A stretch of 8,450 nucleotides of DNA from Candidatus Eiseniibacteriota bacterium. GTDB taxonomy: Bacteria; Arandabacterota; Arandabacteria; JAGLYR01. The notes under the pieces were generated by a model. That model saw only the letters and a program-made list of their open reading frames with translations, was not told where the DNA came from and searched no databases. The stretch is from assembly GCA_023132135.1 (NCBI GenBank), contig JAGLYR010000051.1, positions 1-8,450 on the forward strand. Direction: 5' to 3'. Each line of letters starts with the position of its first letter. Position 1 is the stretch's first letter. Shown here piece by piece: positions 1 through 6,299 of this stretch. The position numbers were made by a program, and so were the translations under genes.

Positions 1-21
1 TCTATTGTCTATTCTCCTGTC
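1..21. repeat. Degenerate heptanucleotide repeat at window edge
   Basis: The first 21 bases read as three 7-base units, TCTATTG, TCTATTC and TCCTGTC, the third diverged. The CTATT core is the same as in the clearer heptad array at 6263-6299, so this may be a decayed member of that family cut by the window edge. Three units with mismatches is weak support on its own. Confidence 0.35.
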
Positions 22-27
22 CTACAA

Positions 28-59
28 CGCACTCGCCCTGTCGCGCACTCGCCACGTCG
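28..59. repeat. Two-copy 16-bp tandem repeat
   Basis: CGCACTCGCCCTGTCG (28-43) is followed directly by CGCACTCGCCACGTCG (44-59), which matches at 14 of 16 positions. No reading frame is evident across it. It lies upstream of gpmA, just after the heptad-like bases at 1-21, and may belong to the same low-complexity intergenic element. Confidence 0.6.
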
Positions 60-62
60 CCG

Positions 63-79
63 TTTAACCTGTTAAGGTT
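63..79. other. Small inverted repeat in the gpmA leader
   Basis: Two overlapping dyads are visible: TTAAC-CT-GTTAA (64-75) and AACCT-GTTA-AGGTT (66-79). Either could be an operator or a small RNA hairpin ahead of gpmA. There is no T tract, so an intrinsic terminator is unlikely. I could not find a convincing sigma-70 promoter between here and gpmA. Confidence 0.25.
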
Positions 80-150
80 CGGACCCGGCAAGCCGAAACG
101 CGGAAGAGAGATAGGCGAAATCACTCACACCGCGTCAGGAAAAGGATGGG

Positions 151-897
151 ATGATGCATACAGTGACTCTCCTGCGTCACGGCGAGAGCGTATGGAACAA
201 GGAGAATCTCTTCACCGGCTGGACGGATGTCGATCTGTCCGAAAAGGGAGTCGAGGAAGCCCACGAAGCAGGGCGGGTGCTGAAGTCGGGCGGCTATGAC
301 TTCGACGTTGCGTACACGTCGGTGCTCAAGCGCGCAATCCACACGCTTTGGACTACTCTGGATGAGATGGACCTTTCGTGGATCCCCGTGGAGCGCTCCT
401 GGCGGTTGAACGAGCGGCACTACGGGGCGCTGCAGGGGCTCAATAAGTCCGAAACGGCCCGCAAATACGGGGAGGAGCAAGTCCTCATCTGGCGGCGGAG
501 CTATGATGTGCGGCCGCCGGCGTTGACCAGAGAGGACGAGCGGTATCCCGGGAAGGAGCGGCGGTACCACGCTCTGGATCCCGAGGATCTTCCCGTCACG
601 GAGTGCCTGAAGGACACTGTCGAACGGTTCCTGCCGTACTGGCACGAGGAAATCGCCCCCGCCATCCGCTCGGGCAAGCGAGTTCTCATAGCCGCCCACG
701 GGAATTCCCTTCGAGCCCTGGTGAAATATCTGGACAATGTTTCGGAAGAAGAGATCGTCAAGCTCAACATACCCACAGGAATTCCCCTCATCTACGAGCT
801 GGATGACAATCTGCATCCCCTACGGCATTTCTACCTGGGTGATCCCGGCAAGATAGAAGAAGCAATGCAGGCGGTGGCGAGCCAAGGCAAAACCTAG
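151..897 (+). CDS. gpmA: 2,3-bisphosphoglycerate-dependent phosphoglycerate mutase
   Basis: Interconverts 3-phosphoglycerate and 2-phosphoglycerate in cytosolic glycolysis and gluconeogenesis through a phosphohistidine intermediate. The 248-residue product is close to the usual length of about 250. The signature LLRHGES places the phosphorylated histidine at H10. The [16 protein letters not shown] block follows, then [12 protein letters not shown] with the acid/base glutamate E88, and [10 protein letters not shown] with the second catalytic histidine H183. The spacing of these three residues is that of E. coli GpmA (H11, E89, H184). Start: the gene opens ATGATG at 151/154. AAAGGA at 141-146 lies 4 bases before the first ATG and 7 before the second, so translation may really begin at 154. 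It is followed by a repeat and by an independent promoter for rnf, so it is probably its own transcription unit. Identification is secure. Confidence 0.96.
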   Translation: MMHTVTLLRHGESVWNKENLFTGWTDVDLSEKGVEEAHEAGRVLKSGGYDFDVAYTSVLKRAIHTLWTTLDEMDLSWIPVERSWRLNERHYGALQGLNKSETARKYGEEQVLIWRRSYDVRPPALTREDERYPGKERRYHALDPEDLPVTECLKDTVERFLPYWHEEIAPAIRSGKRVLIAAHGNSLRALVKYLDNVSEEEIVKLNIPTGIPLIYELDDNLHPLRHFYLGDPGKIEEAMQAVASQGKT

Positions 898-915
898 CCT
901 GGACCATTAATGAAT
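895..915. repeat. Post-stop repeat, copy 1
   Basis: Beginning at the TAG stop of gpmA, the sequence matches 8390-8410 at 18 of 21 positions: TAGCCTGGA, a CC/TT difference, ATT, an A/C difference, then ATGAAT. The other copy starts at the TAG stop of the NYN gene. In this copy CATTAATG (905-912) is a perfect palindrome. Two copies placed identically at gene ends suggest a dispersed intergenic repeat or a shared 3' end signal. Confidence 0.5.
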
Positions 916-919
916 TGGA

Positions 920-947
920 TTGACAGAATTCGGATTCCTGCTAGAGT
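920..947 (+). promoter_or_regulatory. Candidate sigma-70 promoter for rnfCDGEAB
   Basis: A perfect TTGACA -35 box (920-925) is followed after 16 bases by TAGAGT (942-947), matching four of six -10 positions including the key first T, second A and last T. A TG at 939-940, one base upstream of the -10, makes it an extended -10 element. Transcription would begin near 954-956, leaving a leader of about 45 bases before rnfC. No intrinsic terminator separates it from gpmA, so read-through is also possible. Confidence 0.6.
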
Positions 948-997
948 CATGGCCGACCGGGGCAAATCCGGGCTGTGATTCAACGCAGGAATCGGTG

Positions 998-2353
998 ATG
1001 ACAACAAGATCCAGCTTCCCCGGTGGTGTTCATCCGGCCGCACATAAGGCATTGGCGGCGGAGGCCGCGACCGAAGTACTCCCCACACCCGACGAGATTC
1101 ATGTCCCACTCGTACAGCACCTGGGCGCTCCGTGCAAACCCGGAGTGGAGCCCCGCGCGGAGGTGGCTCTGGGTGACGAGCTGGGCAACTCCGATGCGTT
1201 TGTATCCGCGCCGATTCACGCGAGCATCAGCGGCACGGTGGGGAAACTCACTGCCGTGACCCTTCCCAATGGGTGTCGCGTCCGGGCCATTCCGGTCAAG
1301 GCGTCCGATGAGCAGCCCCTTTCCGGCCAGGATCTGTTCGACGACATTTTCGGAGGGCCGTGGCCCACCGGCAGGTTTGAGCAGTATGAGCCTAAACAGA
1401 TTGTCGATGCGTGCCGTGCGGGTGGACTCGTGGGTCTGGGCGGTGCAGCGTTTCCCACCCATGTCAAACTCGTGCGAAACGAGAAGAGACCGATCGACAC
1501 CCTGCTCATCAATGGCTGTGAATGTGAGCCGTACCTGACGGCCGACGATCGCCTGATGGTGGAGGCTCCGGCCCCTGTGGTCACAGGTGCCCTGCTGGCG
1601 CAGCGGGCTACCGGGGCGGAGAGCGTGAAGATCTGTATCGAGGACAACAAACCCAAGGCGCTGGAATCTCTCCGCCGGGTTGCCGGAGCAGCCGGAGTTG
1701 AGGTCCTGGCGGTCAAAACGAAATACCCGCAGGGTGGCGAGAGGCAGCTGGTTGCTGCTGTTCTGAAAAGAGAAGTCCCCATAGGGGGGCTTCCGCTCGA
1801 CGTAGGCGCTGTTGTGGTCAATGTCGGGACGGCCGCGGCTCTTGCACGTGCGGTCCTGCGGGGCAAACCACTGACCCACCGGATCGTGACGGTCACGGGA
1901 GCGGGCATCCGGCGACCCCGGAACCTGTTGGTGCCCATTGGAGCTGCCTACCGTCTCCTGATCGACTACTGCGGGGGTGTGACCGAGGACGCTGCCAGAA
2001 TCGTGTCCGGCGGCCCGATGATGGGTTTCACGCTGGGCAATCTGGACACGCCGGTGACCAAGGGCACCAGCGGCGTGACGGTTCTGACGCACGATGAAGT
2101 TCGCAAGGCCAAAGAAACAGCCTGTGTACGCTGCGGACGTTGCGTTGATGTCTGTCCGGTGCATCTGGTTCCCACGAAAATCGCCCTGGCGTCGAAGGCC
2201 GGGGATCTCGATCTGGCGCAGCGCTATTGCATAGCTGGTTGCATCGAGTGCGGATGCTGCGCGTATGTTTGTCCGGCCAGTGTGCCGCTGGTACAGTTAA
2301 TCCGTCTGGGCAAGGTCCTGTTGCAGAAGGCCGCCAGCGCGAAGAAGAACTGA
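998..2353 (+). CDS. rnfC: Rnf complex subunit RnfC (NADH-binding, 2x[4Fe-4S])
   Basis: Peripheral cytoplasmic subunit of the Rnf complex that exchanges electrons with NAD(H). With the ATG at 998 it has 451 residues. The N-terminus has the family motif FPGGVHP (7-13) and a barrel-sandwich-like region (about 35-85). The nucleotide/flavin-binding Rossmann-like core holds GLGGAAFPT (146-154) and NGCECEPY (172-179). Two ferredoxin-type motifs follow: C376-x2-C379-x2-C382-x3-C386-P and C415-x2-C418-x2-C421-x3-C425-P. It lacks the long Ala/Lys-rich C-terminal repeats of E. coli RsxC. Start choice: the frame is open back to a TTG at 920, but that TTG is the -35 box of the promoter. AGGAA at 987-991 is well placed for ATG 998, with GTG 995 a near alternative. 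It is the first gene of the operon, 22 bases before rnfD. Confidence 0.96.
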   Translation: MTTRSSFPGGVHPAAHKALAAEAATEVLPTPDEIHVPLVQHLGAPCKPGVEPRAEVALGDELGNSDAFVSAPIHASISGTVGKLTAVTLPNGCRVRAIPVKASDEQPLSGQDLFDDIFGGPWPTGRFEQYEPKQIVDACRAGGLVGLGGAAFPTHVKLVRNEKRPIDTLLINGCECEPYLTADDRLMVEAPAPVVTGALLAQRATGAESVKICIEDNKPKALESLRRVAGAAGVEVLAVKTKYPQGGERQLVAAVLKREVPIGGLPLDVGAVVVNVGTAAALARAVLRGKPLTHRIVTVTGAGIRRPRNLLVPIGAAYRLLIDYCGGVTEDAARIVSGGPMMGFTLGNLDTPVTKGTSGVTVLTHDEVRKAKETACVRCGRCVDVCPVHLVPTKIALASKAGDLDLAQRYCIAGCIECGCCAYVCPASVPLVQLIRLGKVLLQKAASAKKN

Positions 2354-2375
2354 CAGGTACGGAAGAGGGTTTATC

Positions 2376-3398
2376 GTGACGGATCAGATCCAAGTAGCGA
2401 CGTCTCCACACGTGTCCATGACGTCGCTCAGTACCCGCCGAATGATGATCGACGTCATGGTCGGGCTGGCCCCGGCGACGGCGATGGCGGTCTTCATGTT
2501 CCGGTGGTATGCCGTAGTTCAGGTGGGTCTCTGTATCCTGAGCTGTATGGCGGCGGAGGCGCTGTTCTGCTGGATGCGCCGCAGACCGATTCCCGTGGGC
2601 GATTGCTCGGCGCCGGTTACGGGACTCATTCTCGGCCTGTCGCTGCCATGGAGCGCCCCCTGGCACATCGCTGTGATCGGGTCCTTCGCAGCCATGGGCT
2701 TAGGCAAGGCGGTGTTCGGAGGGCTGGGCTACAATATCTTCAACCCGGCCATGGTGGGGCGCGCGTTTGTGATGCTCAGCTTCGCCAAAGCGATGGGGGC
2801 ATCGGCATTCGTGGGGACAAAGTCCGGCCTGGCGGTCATCGCTCAGGCGACTCCTCTCACGGTGGCGAAGAAATTCGCCGCAGATCTCTCGGTGGGGAAA
2901 GTTATAACGGGGGATCTGCAGCTGCAGATGGAAGCGGCTAGCGATCTATGGCCATTGTTCGTTGGTCAGGTGAATGGGTGTCTCGGAGAGACCAGCGCCC
3001 TGGCTCTTCTGGTGGGGGGAGTCTATCTCTGCCTTCGTCGTTCGGCTTCCTGGGAAATCCCGGCCGGGATCATCATCTCCGCGTTGGTGGTCTCCGGGTT
3101 GGCCAACTGGGCGGGATTGACCCCGTTCACGGCGCTTCATCACCTGATCGGCGGGTCCTTGCTGTTCGGGGCTTTCTTCATTGCCACGGACCCGGTAACG
3201 AGTCCCCTGACGCCCAAGGGTAAGTTCTACTTCGGAATCGGTGTTGGGATTCTTGTGGTTCTGCTGCGTCTGTTCAGCGGGTATCCGGAGGGCGTGATGT
3301 TCGCGGTGCTTCTGATGAATGCCGTGACGCCCGTGATTAATCGGCGGACGATCCCCCGACCCTTGGGTGGGGGCGGACCCGAGATGGGGCGGGGGTGA
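2376..3398 (+). CDS. rnfD: Rnf complex membrane subunit RnfD (covalent FMN)
   Basis: Multi-spanning inner-membrane subunit (about ten helices in the family) that carries a threonine-linked FMN and is homologous to NqrB. The 340-residue product has the family blocks GLGYNIFNPAMVGRAF (around N120), GETSALALLVGG, and HLIGGSLLFGAFFIATDPVTSP near the C-terminus. The expected flavin threonine is T159 in QATPL, but the residues before it (AVIAQAT) lack the Asp and Ser/Thr of the usual Dxx(S/T)GAT ApbE target motif. The start is a GTG at 2376 preceded by GGAAGAGGG (2361-2369); no nearby ATG is better placed. The C-terminus ends in a Gly/Pro/Arg-rich tail of about 15 residues. It lies 3 bases before rnfG, so translation is probably coupled. 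Confidence 0.95.
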   Translation: MTDQIQVATSPHVSMTSLSTRRMMIDVMVGLAPATAMAVFMFRWYAVVQVGLCILSCMAAEALFCWMRRRPIPVGDCSAPVTGLILGLSLPWSAPWHIAVIGSFAAMGLGKAVFGGLGYNIFNPAMVGRAFVMLSFAKAMGASAFVGTKSGLAVIAQATPLTVAKKFAADLSVGKVITGDLQLQMEAASDLWPLFVGQVNGCLGETSALALLVGGVYLCLRRSASWEIPAGIIISALVVSGLANWAGLTPFTALHHLIGGSLLFGAFFIATDPVTSPLTPKGKFYFGIGVGILVVLLRLFSGYPEGVMFAVLLMNAVTPVINRRTIPRPLGGGGPEMGRG

Positions 3399-3401
3399 AC
3401 C

Positions 3402-4064
3402 ATGGCAGAAGCTCCGAAAAGCAGAAACTTCATCGGACAGGCCTGGCTGGTTATCCTGCTGGCGTTGCTCTATGGCGGTGCTCTGGCCACAGTGCACACT
3501 GCGCTCAGTGCCAGAATTGCCGAGAACAAGAGGAACGAGACCTACAGCGTGATCCCGATTCTGGTTGAAGGAGCAGACCAGTCCATGACCGCCGAAGTGT
3601 CGGTAGAGGGGCAGAATGGGAAGGAACTCACTGTCTACCGTGTTCTGGATAGCGGCGGTCACCACAGGGGCTGGGTATTGCCTGCGGCCGGCCAGGGCTT
3701 TGCCGACCAGATCGAGATCCTGATCGGTCTGGATGCGGAGGTTTCGACTATCGCCGGGTTGTACGTGCTCGGACAGAAGGAGACGCCGGGTCTGGGGGAC
3801 TACATCACCGGTGAGGGCTTCCGGAACCGGTTCAGGGGTAAACCCACGGACCGGCCGCTGGTGGTTGTGAAATCCGACCCGAAGGCGAACAACGAGATCC
3901 TCGCTCTCACGGGTGCGACGATTTCTTCGGAAAGTGTGAGCGGTATTGTCAACCGTGCGCTGGCGAATCTCAAGGGACCGATTCGGCAGCTGGCGCCCGG
4001 CGGTGGCGAAGAGCAGGACGAGGCGTCGTCGCCGGCGGATCGGCAGGGAGAAACCGGGCCATGA
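3402..4064 (+). CDS. rnfG: Rnf complex subunit RnfG (FMN-binding domain)
   Basis: Single-span membrane subunit with an FMN_bind domain on the outer face, homologous to NqrC. The 220 residues contain one hydrophobic helix (about 9-30), a soluble domain with the characteristic ETPGLGDYI, and LTGATISSESV, in which T173 is the expected FMN attachment site. At the position six residues before T173, where the ApbE motif usually has Asp, this protein has Leu. The C-terminus is a hydrophilic, acidic tail (about 196-220) beyond the conserved domain. The ATG at 3402 follows the rnfD stop by 3 bases with a G-rich ribosome-binding stretch inside the rnfD end. Its TGA overlaps the rnfE ATG in an ATGA junction, a usual sign of translational coupling. 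Confidence 0.94.
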   Translation: MAEAPKSRNFIGQAWLVILLALLYGGALATVHTALSARIAENKRNETYSVIPILVEGADQSMTAEVSVEGQNGKELTVYRVLDSGGHHRGWVLPAAGQGFADQIEILIGLDAEVSTIAGLYVLGQKETPGLGDYITGEGFRNRFRGKPTDRPLVVVKSDPKANNEILALTGATISSESVSGIVNRALANLKGPIRQLAPGGGEEQDEASSPADRQGETGP

Positions 4065-4690
4065 CCAGGGGAGAACCCACAGCTCTTGAGCGATTCATCA
4101 ACGGGATCCTGCCGGAGAACCCCGTTTACCGGCAGCTCTTGGGGATGTGTCCCGTTCTGGCCGTCACGAATGGCATGAAGCCCGCCATGACAATGGCAGG
4201 CGCGACAGCCTTCGTGCTGATCCTGGCGAACATCATGATCAGTCTGATGCGCGGGCTGCTCAAGCCGCATCTGCGTATTCTTGTCTTCACCCTGACGATA
4301 GCAACGTTCGTGACCATCGCGGACAGGCTTCTGGCGGCCTACATGTACGAGATGAGCAAGCAGTTGGGTCCCTACGTGCCGCTCATCATCGTCAACTGCC
4401 TTATTATCTCGCGTTGCGAGATCTGCGCGTCCAAACAGGATGTGCGCGTCGCCGTTGCGGATGGCGTGGGGATGTCGCTGGGGTTTGCACTGGCCTTGGC
4501 GAGCATAGCCACCGTGCGGGAAATCCTGGGGTCGGGTACGTGGTTGGGGCTGCCTGTGATGCCGGGGTTCTGGCCGAATTGGGGTATCATGGTTCTCCCT
4601 CCGGGGGCGTTTCTTACGTTGGGCCTGCTGCTGGGAATGGTGGAGTGGGTCAATCAAGCGCGGGCGAAGAAGGCCGGGAAGAGAGAATAG
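4061..4690 (+). CDS. rnfE: Rnf complex membrane subunit RnfE
   Basis: Integral membrane subunit (six helices in the family, homologous to NqrD) that pairs with RnfA; each contributes two cysteines to an intramembrane iron-sulfur centre. The 209 residues show PVYRQLLGMCPVLAVTN with C30, and VNCLIIS with C113, the two expected ligands. VADGVGMSLGFALAL and LPPGAFLTLGLLLG are also family blocks. Where E. coli RsxE reads GRAEAFA after the second cysteine, this protein reads SRCEICA, adding C119 and C122 as a CxxC. The ATG at 4061 overlaps the rnfG stop; AGGGAG at 4045-4050 is its ribosome-binding site. The C-terminal tail is basic, as expected for the cytoplasmic side. Confidence 0.94.
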   Translation: MTRGEPTALERFINGILPENPVYRQLLGMCPVLAVTNGMKPAMTMAGATAFVLILANIMISLMRGLLKPHLRILVFTLTIATFVTIADRLLAAYMYEMSKQLGPYVPLIIVNCLIISRCEICASKQDVRVAVADGVGMSLGFALALASIATVREILGSGTWLGLPVMPGFWPNWGIMVLPPGAFLTLGLLLGMVEWVNQARAKKAGKRE

Positions 4691-4699
4691 GACGCGGTT

Positions 4700-5395
4700 A
4701 TGGAGACCCTGACAGGCCTTGTTCTGATTTTCATCAGCGCGGCGCTGATCAACAACTTCGTGCTGCACTACTTCGTCGGGGTCTGCCCGTTTCTCGGCGT
4801 CTCGAGGAAGATAGGCACTGCATTTGGCATGGGATGTGCCGTAACCTTTGTGATCAGCATTGCCGCCTTGCTCAGCTGGACCCTGACGTATTTCATTCTT
4901 CGACCCGGCGCGCCACTCCCATCGTGGGTCTGGGCGGTGGCTGGTGGGAATCCGGCAACGACAGTCGATCTGTCCGTGTTGAGCTACATTGTCTACATCT
5001 TTGTGATTGCTTCCTCCGTTCAGTTTGTGGAGATGTATGTCCGGAAGTTCTTCCCGGCCCTCTACAAGTCGTTCGGCGTGTACCTGCCGCTCATCACGAC
5101 AAACTGCGCGATCCTGTTCGCGTGTCTGGAAATCATGAAGCACCTGCAGGATCCGATGAGGCTGTGGGGGTTGCACGAGGCCCTGGCCCTGGCGATTGGG
5201 GGGGGTGTGGGTTTCACGATTGCGATCTCGCTGATGGCGGGTATTCGGGAGGACATGGATATCTGCGATGTGCCGAAGCCGCTGAAGGGAGCCGGGATTG
5301 CGCTGATTGTTGCGGGAATCATGGCGATGGCGTTCATGGGATTCACCGGTGTGCAGAACGGCGTCGAAACGGCGCTGAGCTCACTACTCAGGTAG
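4700..5395 (+). CDS. rnfA: Rnf complex membrane subunit RnfA
   Basis: Integral membrane subunit homologous to NqrE, pseudo-symmetric with RnfE and sharing the intramembrane iron-sulfur centre. The cluster cysteines are C29 in [11 protein letters not shown] and C136 in [50 protein letters not shown] and [10 protein letters not shown] are strongly conserved RnfA blocks. At 231 residues it is longer than E. coli RsxA (193). Most of the difference is an insertion of about 19 residues (about 70-88, Gly/Pro/Trp-containing) between the second and third helices, plus a short C-terminal extension. AGGA at 4689-4692, overlapping the rnfE stop, is its ribosome-binding site, 7 bases before the ATG. A run of eight G (5198-5205) lies in frame within a glycine-rich helix. 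Confidence 0.95.
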   Translation: METLTGLVLIFISAALINNFVLHYFVGVCPFLGVSRKIGTAFGMGCAVTFVISIAALLSWTLTYFILRPGAPLPSWVWAVAGGNPATTVDLSVLSYIVYIFVIASSVQFVEMYVRKFFPALYKSFGVYLPLITTNCAILFACLEIMKHLQDPMRLWGLHEALALAIGGGVGFTIAISLMAGIREDMDICDVPKPLKGAGIALIVAGIMAMAFMGFTGVQNGVETALSSLLR

Positions 5396-5408
5396 GAACG
5401 AAGAGCGG

Positions 5409-6245
5409 ATGCTGACGGTTGTCACAGTTGTCCTCGCTGCAGTGGTCCTGGCTGTTCTGGCCGTAGGCATGGGATACGTGCTGGGTTGGGCCAATCGCAA
5501 GTTCCACGTGGCGGTGGACCCCAAGGTCGAGGCCCTGCTAGGTGCAATGCCGGGAGCGAACTGCGGCGGTTGCGGGTACGTGGGTTGCTCGGAGTATGCC
5601 GAAGCTTTGGCAAGGGGTGAGGCGGGGGTGACTCTCTGCGCTCCGGGTGGCGTAAGCACGGCCGAGCAGCTGGCGGACATCATGGGAATCGAGGTCGATC
5701 AGGCCTGTCCCTACCGGGCTGTTCTGCATTGCTCGGCCTATGAACACCAGCGTCTCCAGCGGAGGGAGTACTTCGGCGAACGCACGTGCGGCGCAGCCAA
5801 CCTGGTGGGAGGAACTCAGGGCTGCGCGTACGGGTGCCTGGGCTTCGGCGACTGCGAACTGGTCTGTGACTACGATGCCATCGAGATGGTCGATGGTCTC
5901 TGCATCATAGACTACGAGAAGTGTGTTGGTTGCGGAGCCTGTGTCCGCGCCTGTCCCCGCAATATCATCAGCATGATACCCTTCAAGGCCGATCGCATGC
6001 TGGTGGTGGTCTGTGCCAACAAGGACAATGCCCGCGAAGTGAAGGAAGTCTGCGAGGTTGGTTGTTCCGGCTGCGCGCTCTGCGCGCGGAAAGGGCCGGA
6101 ACTGTTCTCCATGGACGGCGGATTGCCCATCATCGATTACGAAGCCTACACGCCGGATCACCCGGATCTGGAAATAGCCCGCGAGAAATGCCCCAAGAAG
6201 ACGCTCGTCTTTATGGGCAAGCCCGCCGAGCCGGAATCCTTCTAA
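5409..6245 (+). CDS. rnfB: Rnf complex subunit RnfB (multi-cluster ferredoxin)
   Basis: Entry point for electrons from reduced ferredoxin, held to the cytoplasmic face by an N-terminal helix (about 4-26). The 278 residues carry, in order: a Fes-type [4Fe-4S] motif C52-x2-C55-x4-C60-x16-C77; C139-x3-C143-x5-C149-x3-C153; a ferredoxin motif C172-x2-C175-x2-C178-x3-C182-P; and C215-x3-C219-x2-C222-x2-C225 with a distant C261-P. This is the long RnfB type, richer in clusters than the roughly 190-residue E. coli RsxB. The last motif lacks the usual fourth cysteine (G229 instead). With the following PELFSMDG and AREKCP it resembles a single-cluster ferredoxin. AGGA at 5394-5397 precedes the ATG at 5409. 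It is the last gene of the operon. Confidence 0.95.
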   Translation: MLTVVTVVLAAVVLAVLAVGMGYVLGWANRKFHVAVDPKVEALLGAMPGANCGGCGYVGCSEYAEALARGEAGVTLCAPGGVSTAEQLADIMGIEVDQACPYRAVLHCSAYEHQRLQRREYFGERTCGAANLVGGTQGCAYGCLGFGDCELVCDYDAIEMVDGLCIIDYEKCVGCGACVRACPRNIISMIPFKADRMLVVVCANKDNAREVKEVCEVGCSGCALCARKGPELFSMDGGLPIIDYEAYTPDHPDLEIAREKCPKKTLVFMGKPAEPESF

Positions 6246-6262
6246 AGGACTTGGCCTTCACC

Positions 6263-6299
6263 CTATTTCCTATTTCCCATTTCCTATTTACTATTTCCT
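6263..6299. repeat. Heptanucleotide tandem array at the rnfB/apbE junction
   Basis: Five head-to-tail 7-base units: CTATTTC, CTATTTC, CCATTTC, CTATTTA, CTATTTC (6263-6297), then a partial CT. Only two substitutions break the pattern. The array fills most of the gap between the convergent genes rnfB and apbE and enters apbE, encoding on the minus strand its last four residues (GNSK) and its TAG stop. Spacerless 7-base units rule out CRISPR. It resembles in form the short tandem heptanucleotide repeats known from filamentous cyanobacteria. I see no hairpin terminator here for either gene. Confidence 0.8.

Noticed and set aside
980-2164. 394-residue open frame on the minus strand antisense to rnfC
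   Set aside because: Composition is atypical (rich in His, Arg, Gln), no family is recognisable, and it lies wholly opposite a confident CDS. It is a high-G+C shadow frame.
3800-5176. 458-residue minus-strand open frame across rnfG, rnfE and rnfA
   Set aside because: It spans three well-supported genes, is extremely rich in His, Gln and Arg and contains no recognisable motif; a shadow.
4147-5415. 422-residue plus-strand frame overlapping rnfE and rnfA
   Set aside because: It is out of frame with conserved RnfE and RnfA, low in hydrophobic structure and runs through the rnfE/rnfA gene boundary; a shadow.
998-6245. Na+-translocating NADH:quinone reductase (Nqr) instead of Rnf
   Set aside because: RnfC with two ferredoxin motifs and RnfB with multiple [4Fe-4S] motifs are present, and NqrA and NqrF are absent.
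6263-6299. CRISPR array
   Set aside because: Repeat units are 7 bases and contiguous with no spacers, and no cas genes are visible.
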